Positions 1 to 7,087 of a stretch of DNA of 24,632 bases are shown here, piece by piece. Source of the DNA: DATNPH01 sp036703315 (GTDB lineage: Bacteria; Cyanobacteriota; Cyanobacteriia; Cyanobacteriales; Coleofasciculaceae); assembly GCA_036703315.1 (NCBI GenBank), contig DATNPH010000253.1, forward strand, positions 1 to 24,632, read 5' to 3'. The translations under genes and the position numbers were made by a program. How positions within the stretch are numbered: position 1 is the stretch's first letter; the number at the start of each line of letters is the position of its first letter. The notes under the pieces were generated by a model that did not search any database, was not told the DNA's origin, and saw only the letters and a list, made by a program, of their open reading frames with translations.

Positions 1-1
1 T

Positions 2-112
2 TTAAATGAAGTAGAAGAGGTGCTAATTCAACGTTGTCGCCAAATCATTCACCAGCCTGATTTTGTACGTGGTTTAACCAATTTTTCCTGGTGGTCTGAA
101 CTAGCCGCTTAA
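2..112 (+). CDS. IS630-family transposase, C-terminal end (5' end outside window)
   Basis: The frame is open from the window edge to TAA and gives 36 residues beginning LNEVEEVLIQRCR and ending FSWWSELAA. This matches the C-terminal helix of IS630-type transposases as I remember it: a VE..L..RC motif, then a Leu/Ile-rich stretch and a terminal F.WW. The catalytic DDE core lies outside the window, so I cannot tell whether the element is intact. No terminal inverted repeat is recognisable between this stop and the phosphatase fragment that follows in the same frame, so the right end of the element looks lost or very short. Confidence 0.6.
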   Translation, partial: LNEVEEVLIQRCRQIIHQPDFVRGLTNFSWWSELAA

Positions 113-118
113 TTATGG

Positions 119-373
119 GTGATTTACCGGACATCATATCATTGGCCCAGCGATATATTTGTGGGTGCCTTAATAGGTGTCCTAATTACCCTACTCCTAC
201 TGGTAATTAAGCCACGGCTACATCGGGTAGTAGATCCTTTACTGCTACAGTTCGAACGTTTCCCGACTATAGCCTACCCGGTTGCTTTTGTTATTTTACT
301 TGACTTATCGCAAAAGTTTTCAGGCTTATTTAGTCTTCTATCTCTGATTTTGGGTCATCCAGTAGCTCATTAG
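119..373 (+). pseudogene. PAP2 (phosphatidic acid phosphatase) family, C-terminal fragment
   Basis: The 84-codon frame begins at a GTG only 6 bp after the transposase stop and in the same frame. Residues 7-25 read YHWPSDIFVGALIGVLITL, which fits the last PAP2 signature block (H-[YW]-P-S-D followed by a membrane helix). A second hydrophobic helix lies near residues 53-62. PAP2 proteins are usually about 200 residues or more with five or six helices; the earlier KxxxxxxRP and PSGH motifs are absent. I infer that the 5' part was removed when the upstream IS630 element inserted or was deleted. A functional product is unlikely. Confidence 0.55.
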
Positions 374-539
374 CACTTCCACAAGCGTAATGGCAGCTTA
401 TATCAAGTTGGATTCATACAGCTTACCCTGTCTGTGTGTCTCTCCGTCTAGAAAGTGCTATCTTTGAGCGCAACTTGGTATGCACCCTGTAAGCTAGATT
501 TTGCCTGAGTGCATCATCGATGAATAAGGTTGTACCGTG

Positions 540-1886
540 TTAGAAACTGGAGGGATATGTCTCTGGTAGTTCGTCTCTCTCCCAGTGGGAAGCGCGCTCT
601 AGTGGCTCAAGCGCCTGTGTTTCATCAAAGTGGAGTACGGCATCAAACTGGTCAGGTAACCGGGTATAAAAGTAGTGACTAAGGCGCTCTGTTTCAGGTA
701 AGTAGATAACACCGATCGCCCGCTCTAAACGGCGTTCACGCAAAGCCCTTACCACTTTGCTGTCATCACATAGGGTTAGCAGGAAGCGTGGCATACCTGT
801 GTTGTGAAACAGCGCTTCGTAACTCCCTTTAATTCCTGGCCGAACACGCTTGCACTCGGCAGGTGCGCCCCAGTTTGAGGCGGCTGTGACAGTGCCTGTG
901 TAAGTAGTTAAGCCGACGAGCACAGCGTCACGACCATACCGTTCGCGCACAAGCTGACCGACGTTTAGTTCACCCGCATCACCCATATCAGTTGCCCGTG
1001 CATCACCGAGGTGGGAGTTGTGCGCCCAAAGGACAACCTTTGTACGCCCCCCTTGTCTGTCCAAGTGAGCGACGAGCTGATCGAGGGTTTCTGCCATGTG
1101 GCGATCGCGCAAATTCCACGACGAAACCCGACCCTGGAACATCGAGCGGTAGTATTCCTCAGCGTTCTTGACTAACCGTGCGTTTTGCTCAGCATAGAAA
1201 TATTCGTCCTGAGCTAACTGACCATCCCGTTGCGTATACTCACCCGCACGGCGTTGTAGTTCCAGCAGTTCGTTGACCACCTTTTTCTGGCACGATTCAG
1301 TTAAACCAAAGCTAGCAGCATAGCCATAGCTTTGAGAGTCTTCGCCATAGTGCTCTAAGCATGAATAGCGATCGCGTGCCCGCTTGGCAGCTTCTGGATC
1401 AATTTTGTCCAGATAATTGAGTACAGCTTCCCTTGAAGCATGCAGGCTATAGAGGTCAAGACCGTAAAAGCCAGCCTTTGTAGCATTTTGAGGAAGTGCA
1501 TTATTGTACTCGCGCAGCCAGTCAACAAAGCTGACCACAACCGTGTTGCGCCACATCCAAGTCGGGAAACCTTCAAAGGCAGCGAGGGCATCGGTACTGG
1601 TGGCATCATCACTGATACTCCGCACGTAGCGATTAACACGATAGGCATCCGGCCAATCTGCCTCAACAGCAACAGCCGTGAAGCCTTTTTCTTGAATCAG
1701 CCTTTTTGTGATTTCGGCTCGCTCTCGATAAAATTCATGGGTACCGTGGGATGCCTCACCAATCAGCACAAAGCGGGCATCGCCGATCAAATCCATCAAT
1801 GGATCGTAATCTTGCGGCGAACCTGTCAGTGGGTGAGCGCTCTCACGCACCGCATCACTTAGGTTCGTCATTGTTGCATCTGCCAT
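540..1886 (-). CDS. Erythromycin esterase family protein
   Basis: A 448-residue member of the erythromycin-esterase-like family (Pfam Erythro_esteras), about the usual length. Residues 43-52 read GEASHGTHEF; E44 and H47 match the catalytic Glu/His pair of EreA/EreB/EreC. A second acidic residue (E75 in VEADWP) and the downstream WAHNSHLGDA block, holding the other conserved His, are also present. In cyanobacteria the natural substrate is unknown and resistance should not be assumed from the name. I chose the ATG at 1886 rather than the TTG 15 bp upstream because GAGGA sits 8 bp before it. It is the second gene of an operon, 32 bp after the phosphoribosyltransferase stop. The two families are often neighbours or fused in bacteria, suggesting a shared pathway. 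Confidence 0.9.
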   Translation of the reverse strand: MADATMTNLSDAVRESAHPLTGSPQDYDPLMDLIGDARFVLIGEASHGTHEFYRERAEITKRLIQEKGFTAVAVEADWPDAYRVNRYVRSISDDATSTDALAAFEGFPTWMWRNTVVVSFVDWLREYNNALPQNATKAGFYGLDLYSLHASREAVLNYLDKIDPEAAKRARDRYSCLEHYGEDSQSYGYAASFGLTESCQKKVVNELLELQRRAGEYTQRDGQLAQDEYFYAEQNARLVKNAEEYYRSMFQGRVSSWNLRDRHMAETLDQLVAHLDRQGGRTKVVLWAHNSHLGDARATDMGDAGELNVGQLVRERYGRDAVLVGLTTYTGTVTAASNWGAPAECKRVRPGIKGSYEALFHNTGMPRFLLTLCDDSKVVRALRERRLERAIGVIYLPETERLSHYFYTRLPDQFDAVLHFDETQALEPLERASHWERDELPETYPSSF

Positions 1887-1894
1887 GGTTGTAG

Positions 1895-1899
1895 TCCTC
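1895..1899 (-). promoter_or_regulatory. Ribosome binding site of the erythromycin-esterase-like gene
   Basis: On the minus strand GAGGA lies 8 bp before the ATG at 1886. The longer frame would start with TTG at 1901, upstream of this site and without a Shine-Dalgarno of its own. This decides the start. Confidence 0.6.
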
Positions 1900-1918
1900 A
1901 ATTGAGCTATCTATTCCT

Positions 1919-2584
1919 CTAAGCGCTAACAGCTGACCGTTGATGATTATTTGCAGCCGTCTTGAGCAGGTCACGAACCTCTTCATCTGTAGTTTGCGAG
2001 AAGTTGTCGTACCAGGAACCAACGCTGTAGAACGGGCGTGGCGTCTCGACACAAACAATTTCGTCTACCTCAACTCCGAGCTCACGGCAGGTTTCAGGTG
2101 ATGAGACTGGCACGCCAACAACGAGTCGGGCGGGTTGCTGTTGCTGCAATGCCTTGATAGCCGCACGCATCGTTGCACCGGTTGCTAAACCGTCATCCAC
2201 GAGAATGACGGTGCGTCCATGCAGTTCAGGGGCAGGTAGGTCATCCCGATATAGGCGTTCCCGTCGCTCTAGTTCCTGCTGCTCTTTTTCAGCAACTTGA
2301 CTGATTGTTGCTTCAGAAAGACCAAGCTCTGCCACAATCTCCTCGTTTAGTACCCGAATACCCCCTGATGCAAGCGCTCCCATGGCTAGCTCTTCTTGAC
2401 CAGGCACACCCAGTTTGCGTACCAGAAAAACATCTAAGGGAGCCTTTAGCGCTTTTGCCACTTCAAAGGCGACGGGTACACCACCTCGTGGTAGTCCTAA
2501 TATCAGTACATCTGGGCGATTAGCATAGGTGGCGAGTTCTGCTGCCAGGCGTTGCCCTGCTGCGGTTCGGTCTTTAAATAGCAT
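1919..2584 (-). CDS. Phosphoribosyltransferase family protein
   Basis: A 221-residue type I phosphoribosyltransferase. Residues 126-139 read VILVDDGLATGATM, the PRPP-binding loop with its two acidic residues followed by the Thr/Gly turn. The N-terminal half has LPRGGVPVA (31-39), typical of the stand-alone PRTase group often annotated as ComF-like or PRTase-esterase partner. The nucleobase or other acceptor cannot be told from the sequence. The ATG at 2584 has a strong GGGAGAG Shine-Dalgarno. It is the first gene of a two-gene operon with the esterase-like gene (32 bp between stop and start). It may form or salvage a ribosylated compound that the second protein handles; that is inference. Confidence 0.88.
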   Translation of the reverse strand: MLFKDRTAAGQRLAAELATYANRPDVLILGLPRGGVPVAFEVAKALKAPLDVFLVRKLGVPGQEELAMGALASGGIRVLNEEIVAELGLSEATISQVAEKEQQELERRERLYRDDLPAPELHGRTVILVDDGLATGATMRAAIKALQQQQPARLVVGVPVSSPETCRELGVEVDEIVCVETPRPFYSVGSWYDNFSQTTDEEVRDLLKTAANNHQRSAVSA

Positions 2585-2878
2585 GATTATTACTCTCCCT
2601 TAAGAAGAACTCACAGCTTTAACACCGTTTCAAGCCAAGAAAGGAGCTATTACTGCCTGGGTTTAAAGCAGAGAAACTAAAGGCGCGAGCGCTCAACGTT
2701 TAGAGTCAGCTAAGCAATTAGCTGACAATATCAGCAGATGGATGTTTTCACTTTCTAAAAATTTCCCCGTTGCTTTAAAACTCCTTATGTTTTCACCTAC
2801 ATCCTAAAAATCTAGACCCATTCTCTCCTCTTTCTAATGGGTTGTGATCCTTAAGCTACTTCTCTGTCTATTGAATGA
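2585..2878. other. Intergenic region upstream of the PRTase operon, no gene seen
   Basis: AT-rich DNA with stops in all frames apart from short chance ORFs. It should carry the promoter of the phosphoribosyltransferase/esterase operon on the minus strand, but I see no convincing -35/-10 pair. The only clear structure is a perfect 9-bp-arm hairpin at 2705-2726. Confidence 0.4.
2705..2726. repeat. Perfect hairpin, 9-bp arms
   Basis: GTCAGCTAA and TTAGCTGAC are separated by 4 nt. No T-tract follows on either strand, so it is not a typical intrinsic terminator. It lies about 120 bp upstream of the phosphoribosyltransferase start and could be a regulator site or a small dispersed palindrome. Confidence 0.5.
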
Positions 2879-3031
2879 TTAGCAGTTTATTACAAGATGT
2901 AGCGGGTAAAACCTTTGAACCGCTCGCACCCCAGGATAACCATCAAAGCCCTTCTGGATGAACTTGAACTGTTCCCACGTTCCATGATGGACGATGCGTT
3001 GGTCGGTGGTTTTGTCGAGTAGTGGGGGCAT
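2879..3031 (-). pseudogene. Uma2-family N-terminal remnant (50 codons)
   Basis: On the minus strand an ATG at 3031, 5 bp after GGAGGTGA (an excellent Shine-Dalgarno), opens a 50-codon frame ending in TAA. Residues 9-32 (QRIVHHGTWEQF followed by a K-F-[IL]-Q-x-G-F stretch and PGVR) fit the N-terminal block of one branch of Uma2 (DUF820) proteins, where a strand [RV]-V-x-x-x-x-[ST]-W-E-x-[FY] is followed by a helix and a loop ending PGVR. The rest of the roughly 190-residue nuclease-like fold is missing: after PGVRAVQRFYP the sequence ends without the PDL...E..K core. I read it as a gene truncated from its 3' side that still has its start and ribosome binding site. Family assignment rests on memory of the consensus. 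Confidence 0.45.
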
Positions 3032-3569
3032 CGCATTCACCTCCGGCTATCCTTACCTGAATTGTTGCATGGCGTTTGCAAGCCTGATGAGCGGACATTT
3101 TGTTGTATCTTCTAGTGCTTCTAAGGAACGTTCCACGGACGCGATCGCCCACCGCCGATCACTCATTCGGGGTAAAGGAACACAACACAACATTTAGTTT
3201 CACAATAGACTGAAAGTGTAATCTTTCTACGATTGGGATTACTACCAGCATTGCTCCCAAAAAATACATTGCCACCCATCTCTAACTTTGCCCCTTCCCA
3301 CTCGAACTTGTGTAACTCAAGAGCCATTGCAGCTTTACCTTTAAACAGAATTTACTCCCCTAAGCGTTAGCCTAAATGATAGGCTAACGCTTAACGCCTA
3401 CCCACAACCTCAAAATTACTGTCCCATCGAGGATTCAGCGGCATAAGTACTAACTGTATAGCAGTTGCGGTATAACATTCTTGGTCGGTTTAATTTACCG
3501 CAAGCCGTGCGATCGCCAATCTTGTAGGGTGTGCTAATGATGAAGAACTTGCTTTCTCTTAACAGATAT
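3032..3569. other. Intergenic region with one strong palindrome, no gene seen
   Basis: Short ORFs on both strands here have no family resemblance that I recognise. One HIP1 octamer lies near 3140, and a perfect 14-bp-arm hairpin lies at 3361-3393. Around 3520-3540 is a GTAGGGTGTGCTAATGA stretch of the kind often seen in dispersed cyanobacterial intergenic repeats. Confidence 0.4.
3361..3393. repeat. Perfect hairpin, 14-bp arms with 5-nt loop
   Basis: TAAGCGTTAGCCTA and TAGGCTAACGCTTA are perfect inverted copies separated by AATGA. It lies about 180 bp past the stop of the minus-strand LysR gene and lacks a T-tract on either strand. Eleven bases of it (GCGTTAGCCTA) recur at 13185-13195 in another intergenic repeat cluster, which suggests a dispersed palindrome rather than a dedicated terminator. 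Confidence 0.6.
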
Positions 3570-4502
3570 TTAAACACAAGTTGGTATTAACATCTGTTCA
3601 AAAGTTTTTGAAAGCCGAGTCTGAAAACGCTGCTGGTGCTTCAGCTTCAAAAACGGTCGAACTATTTCAAGAGTTGTAGAGTCTTTTCTCTTATCTATGA
3701 CTTGAATTGAACGAAGATTGTCAAGCTGTAGTTCTTTTTTGACCATCAACTCGGAAATAGCTGCTGCACCTACACCATTCTCAATAACTGCCTTTACCAT
3801 CTCGCCACTGTTCAAAACTAAAATTATGTCTAATTGTGATGGATTGATTCCCCAATTGTGCAAGGCTTGCTCGAAGCTTTGCTGTGTTCCAGAACCAGGT
3901 TCTCGCATCACCCAAGTCGTTGTATAAAGTTCCGGCAAGGAAATTGCTGAACGCTCAAACCAAGGGTGAGATTTGCCAATAACGATGAATAAGCGATCGC
4001 CTCCTACTATTTCTTCCTCTAGACAACTTTTAAGCGCGGGTTTGACATCTCCTTCCACCAAACCCAAATCAAACTGTCCTGTTGCCGTCCCTTCACAAAT
4101 CTCTTCTGTATTAGCGAGAGTACAGTGAACCGAGATGCCAGGATATTGGCGCTTAAACTGGCTAATCTTGTCGGGTAACCAGTAGTTACCGATGGTTAGA
4201 CTCGATCCCAATTTCAACTCACCCCGTTGCAGATCATTTAATTCCCGTAACCCCCGCTCTGTCAAAGCGACTTGATCGATAATTTTCTGCGCTTCCACTT
4301 GTAGCAATTTCCCAGCCTCAGTTATCTCAATCTGGCGTCCAATACGATGGAACAGTCTCACTCCATATTGCTCCTCTAAGTTTTGGATCGCCGCGCTGAC
4401 AGCAGGTTGGCTAATGTAAAGCGCTTCCGCCGCACGGGTAAAGTGCGAGTATTCCACTACAGCTAGAAAAACTCGCAACTGGTCAAGCGTCATCCCCGCC
4501 AT
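3570..4502 (-). CDS. LysR-family transcriptional regulator
   Basis: A 310-residue LysR-type regulator of normal length. Residues 4-65 form the winged HTH, with FTRAAEALYISQPAVSAAIQ as the classical LTTR helix-turn-helix followed by LEEQYGVRLFHR. Residues about 92-300 are the periplasmic-binding-like effector domain, including GSSLTIGNYWLP and the FDLGLVEG strand. The effector is not predictable; overall character is close to the CbbR/CysB-like LTTRs common in cyanobacteria. AGGAA lies 8 bp before the ATG at 4502, supporting this start over the Met three codons later. It diverges from a broken CadD-like transporter gene. LTTRs often control the divergent neighbour, so its original target may be dead. 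Confidence 0.92.
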   Translation of the reverse strand: MAGMTLDQLRVFLAVVEYSHFTRAAEALYISQPAVSAAIQNLEEQYGVRLFHRIGRQIEITEAGKLLQVEAQKIIDQVALTERGLRELNDLQRGELKLGSSLTIGNYWLPDKISQFKRQYPGISVHCTLANTEEICEGTATGQFDLGLVEGDVKPALKSCLEEEIVGGDRLFIVIGKSHPWFERSAISLPELYTTTWVMREPGSGTQQSFEQALHNWGINPSQLDIILVLNSGEMVKAVIENGVGAAAISELMVKKELQLDNLRSIQVIDKRKDSTTLEIVRPFLKLKHQQRFQTRLSKTFEQMLIPTCV

Positions 4503-4548
4503 GGTCAGTATTCCTAAAACTTTGTATGCACGTCTTAATCAATTTAAT

Positions 4549-4577
4549 TTATCAAGTTAACAAATTTTGCTTATCAA
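4549..4577. promoter_or_regulatory. Possible LysR operator between the divergent genes
   Basis: The short AT-rich space between the LysR gene and the CadD-like remnant contains two TTATCAA heptamers (4549-4555 and 4571-4577), 22 bp apart, i.e. about two helical turns, flanking a GTTAAC palindrome. That placement suits an LTTR dimer pair, but AT-rich repeats arise by chance and no T-N11-A pairing is unambiguous. Confidence 0.25.
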
Positions 4578-5072
4578 TCGTTTTTATTTATCCAATTACA
4601 AAAAAAGTGGATTGGCGGTGCCGAGCGAGTGGATTGGATTACTGGGACTTCTACCAATCGCAATTGGTTTGAAGCAACTGGTACATCGTCAAAAAGATAC
4701 GCCACAAGTGCAGACAATAACCAGTGATTTTGAGCCTTCCTCTCAGCGAAACTCTGTCGTGTCTTTTCTATCTAGTGTTCTTTCTCCCCAAACTTATAAA
4801 GTGGCGGCGGTAACCGTTGCGAATGGGGGTGACAATAATATCAGCATCTACATTCCGCTGTTCACTGGTAGTAATCTTGTCAGCCTAGGAGTAATTATTG
4901 GCGTGTTTTTTTGATGGTAGGAGTTTGCTGTGCGATCGCATAGCGATTAACCCGTCAACCTATCATTGCTCGGGTTTTAAGTCGATACGGCCATGCTGTT
5001 GTCCCTTATGTTTTGATTGGCTTGGGTCTGTTCATTATGTATGAGAGAGGGACATTCAACTTCCTACTCTGA
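4567..5072 (+). pseudogene. Cadmium resistance transporter (CadD-like) pseudogene
   Basis: From about 4612 the frame reads PSEWIGLLGLLPIAIGLKQL and then VAAVTVANGGDNNISIYIPL. These match the second half of the CadD/cadmium-resistance-transporter family, LysE superfamily membrane exporters of about 200 residues. Three lesions are visible. The N-terminal helices, including the usual DDI motif, are missing. The reading frame is lost at a run of seven T near 4905-4912, where the other frame continues FLMVGVCCAIA. In that second frame an in-frame TAG follows where Tyr is expected before RLTRQPIIARVLSRYG. The second frame then runs through VLIGLGLFIMYERGTFN to TGA at 5072. No full transporter can be made. 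Confidence 0.75.
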
Positions 5073-5203
5073 CTTAGAGGAGTTACGGGGTTGGGGGTTA
5101 CGGGTTGAGGAGCACAGGTAGTCCAACCGGAGTAAAGGGTCTTCCCAGCGATTAAGATAATCTTACACGAAGGAAGAGGGGTTCCAGATTCGGAGCATTT
5201 TTT

Positions 5204-5818
5204 ATGACATATTACTGGTTTAAAGCTTTTCACCTAATTGGCGTTGTCGTTTGGTTTGCTGGGTTGTTCTATCTAGTGCGTCTTTTCGTCTATCATGCCG
5301 AAGCTTCGCAGGAGCCAGAACCAGCCCAAACGATTCTCAAAAATCAGTATCAGATTATGGAAAAGCGCCTTTATCACATCATCACCATGCCAGGAATGGT
5401 AGTGACAGTGGTAATGGCGATCGCTCTTTTGATTACTGAGCCAGAGGTTCTCAAAGACGGCTGGTTACATATCAAGCTGGCGTTTGTTGCCGCTTTGCTC
5501 GTCTATCATTTTTACTGCGGTCGGATTATGCGACGACTGGCAGCAGGACAATGCAATTGGAGTGGTCAGCAGTTCCGCGCTCTCAATGAATTACCAACTA
5601 TCTTTCTAGTTGTAATTGTCTTGTTAGCTGTGTTCAAGAATAATTTGCCAACAGATCTCACTGCCTGGGTAATCTTTGGCATGATTATTGCAATGGTAGC
5701 CTCAATTCAGCTCTACGCAAAAAAACGCAAGCGGGACAAAGAGAAACTCTTGGCTGAAGCAGCTCAAGTCGAGTCTCAAAGTAAGGATGGACAAGACTTG
5801 TCTACCGCAAGCCCTTAG
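5204..5818 (+). CDS. hemJ: Protoporphyrinogen oxidase HemJ
   Basis: A 204-residue membrane protein matching HemJ, the oxygen-independent-type protoporphyrinogen IX oxidase used by most cyanobacteria in the heme/chlorophyll branch. The N-terminus reads MTYYWFKAFHLIGVVVWFAG, with the conserved His10 in the first membrane helix. Further helices lie near residues 60-80, 86-104, 125-145 and 150-172. The C-terminus is a charged cytoplasmic tail. GGAG 9 bp before the ATG supports this start. It converges with bvdR, another tetrapyrrole gene, with 120 bp between stops. No clear terminator is visible in that gap. Confidence 0.93.
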   Translation: MTYYWFKAFHLIGVVVWFAGLFYLVRLFVYHAEASQEPEPAQTILKNQYQIMEKRLYHIITMPGMVVTVVMAIALLITEPEVLKDGWLHIKLAFVAALLVYHFYCGRIMRRLAAGQCNWSGQQFRALNELPTIFLVVIVLLAVFKNNLPTDLTAWVIFGMIIAMVASIQLYAKKRKRDKEKLLAEAAQVESQSKDGQDLSTASP

Positions 5819-5938
5819 TATCAGTTTAGGGAAGGAGATAAGGGAGATGGGCGAGATGAGGAGTATATAGAGATGTTTGCCCCTCTCCAGAAGTTCTGAA
5901 CCAGTCAACGAAAGATAAAAATTTCTCTTGCCCACTCC

Positions 5939-6934
5939 CTATTTTGAGCTGAGAGCGATCGCTTTCCCTGTTTCTGCTGACTGACGCGCTGCATCGGCAA
6001 CCTTAAGGGCGTAAACACTAGCCGCAACAGATGTGTACAAGGGCTTTCCTTGGACCAGGTAATCTAACACCATGACCGTATCTTTCACAAAAAGACCGCG
6101 CCGTCCACCTACTTCAATTGGTGTCTTTTCCTCTGTTCGAATCAGAGTTCCCTCATCCCCCTCAAAAACAAGGGTTCCTTGGTCTCCATGCACCTCAAAA
6201 TCTCGTAACGCATGCCAGAATACTTCTCCTTTGCCGTAAGTCACTTCTGCAATTAAACCGTTAGTAAAGCGTAGTTGGGCAGTACATAGACAGGCGGTGT
6301 AGTACTCAGCAGCATCCCAAAACCTAGACTGACAGCTTACAGAGGCAACTTCACCAAACAAGTCAGTGAATCGCTGAATGCGGGAGAGAGCACCACTCAA
6401 CGGAAAGCCAAATTGTTCTGGGTGGTATGTCCATCGCTGCGGTGCGGGACGCTGAGGCGTGATCGTGACATAACGTGCATAAAAAGCATTGCCAATTTTA
6501 GGCAAAGATTGCCGCAACGCTTGATGCAATCCGCCCAGTAGCTCAATATGCTCGACATGTAGAAGTTTGCCTTTGGCTTGGGCAAGGGCAATTAATGACT
6601 CGGCATCATTCGGATCAAGAGAGAGAGGATATTCGACAACGACGTGCTTTCCCGCGTTGAGGGCAGTACGAGCGATCGCACCGTGGTCGCGATTAATGGT
6701 ACAAATAAACACCAAATCCACGTCAGGATGCTCTACCAACTCCTGCCAACCATCTACGGCTAGGGCTTCAAAGGTTTGAGCAAAGTTTTTTGTTTTGTCC
6801 GGTGAATGACCGCTAACAGCGACTAAACGCGATCGCGAATCTGCCTGCAACGCCTCAGCCCGTAGCTTTGCTGCAAATCCAGTACCGACAAGACCAGCCC
6901 CAATTGGAAGAGAAGGAGTATTAATCTGCGTCAC
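5939..6934 (-). CDS. bvdR: Biliverdin reductase BvdR (Gfo/Idh/MocA fold)
   Basis: This NAD(P)H-dependent oxidoreductase should reduce biliverdin to bilirubin; in cyanobacteria BvdR influences phycobilisome biosynthesis. The Rossmann motif GLVGTGFAA is near the N-terminus. VEYPLSL (100-106), GKLLHVEHIELLGG (122-135) and PAPQRWTYHPEQFGFPL (163-179) closely match what I remember of Synechocystis BvdR, as do YGKGEVF and the late RRGLF..DT..VLDYL..GKPLY block. These separate it from generic Gfo/Idh proteins. The start is uncertain: the frame opens with TTG at 6946, but a GTG at 6934 gives an N-terminus of family-like length (331 residues). Neither has a good Shine-Dalgarno. It converges with hemJ. 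Confidence 0.87.
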   Translation of the reverse strand: MTQINTPSLPIGAGLVGTGFAAKLRAEALQADSRSRLVAVSGHSPDKTKNFAQTFEALAVDGWQELVEHPDVDLVFICTINRDHGAIARTALNAGKHVVVEYPLSLDPNDAESLIALAQAKGKLLHVEHIELLGGLHQALRQSLPKIGNAFYARYVTITPQRPAPQRWTYHPEQFGFPLSGALSRIQRFTDLFGEVASVSCQSRFWDAAEYYTACLCTAQLRFTNGLIAEVTYGKGEVFWHALRDFEVHGDQGTLVFEGDEGTLIRTEEKTPIEVGGRRGLFVKDTVMVLDYLVQGKPLYTSVAASVYALKVADAARQSAETGKAIALSSK

Positions 6935-6986
6935 CAGTAGTATCAAGGAATTTTAAGGTCATTTACTAGTAAAACTTTTATTGTGA

Positions 6987-7087
6987 CTTTTAAGTTTTAA
7001 CTTTTAACTTTTAACTTTTGACCGCGCGGGGTTGGGAAGAGAGCCTCCCGAACATGCAGCCACGCCCGGAGGGTTTTAACTTTTTGC
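6987..7087. repeat. Heptanucleotide tandem repeat (TTTTAAC type) interrupted by a GC-rich insert
   Basis: Between the response regulator stop and the bvdR start, heptamers CTTTTAA, GTTTTAA, CTTTTAA, CTTTTAA and a partial CTTTT follow one another at 6987-7019. After a 53-bp GC-rich stretch (7020-7072) the heptamer resumes as GTTTTAAC at 7073-7080. Short tandem heptamers of this type (STRRs) are typical of filamentous cyanobacterial genomes. The GC-rich piece contrasts sharply with its AT-rich surroundings and looks inserted. Confidence 0.7.

Noticed and set aside
1440..1862. 140-codon plus-strand frame inside the esterase-like gene
   Set aside because: A shadow of the strongly supported minus-strand gene; the translation has no motif.
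540..1886. Functional macrolide-resistance gene
   Set aside because: Family membership alone does not show macrolide hydrolysis. The operon context with a phosphoribosyltransferase suggests another role.
2943..3197. Short ORFs on both strands (69 and 67 codons)
   Set aside because: They overlap the Uma2 remnant in other frames and lack family features. The remnant has the better ribosome binding site and a recognisable motif.
7020..7072. GC-rich insert as a terminator of the response regulator gene
   Set aside because: It has only a weak CCTCC/GGAGG pairing with a long loop, and the expected T-run on the minus strand is missing.
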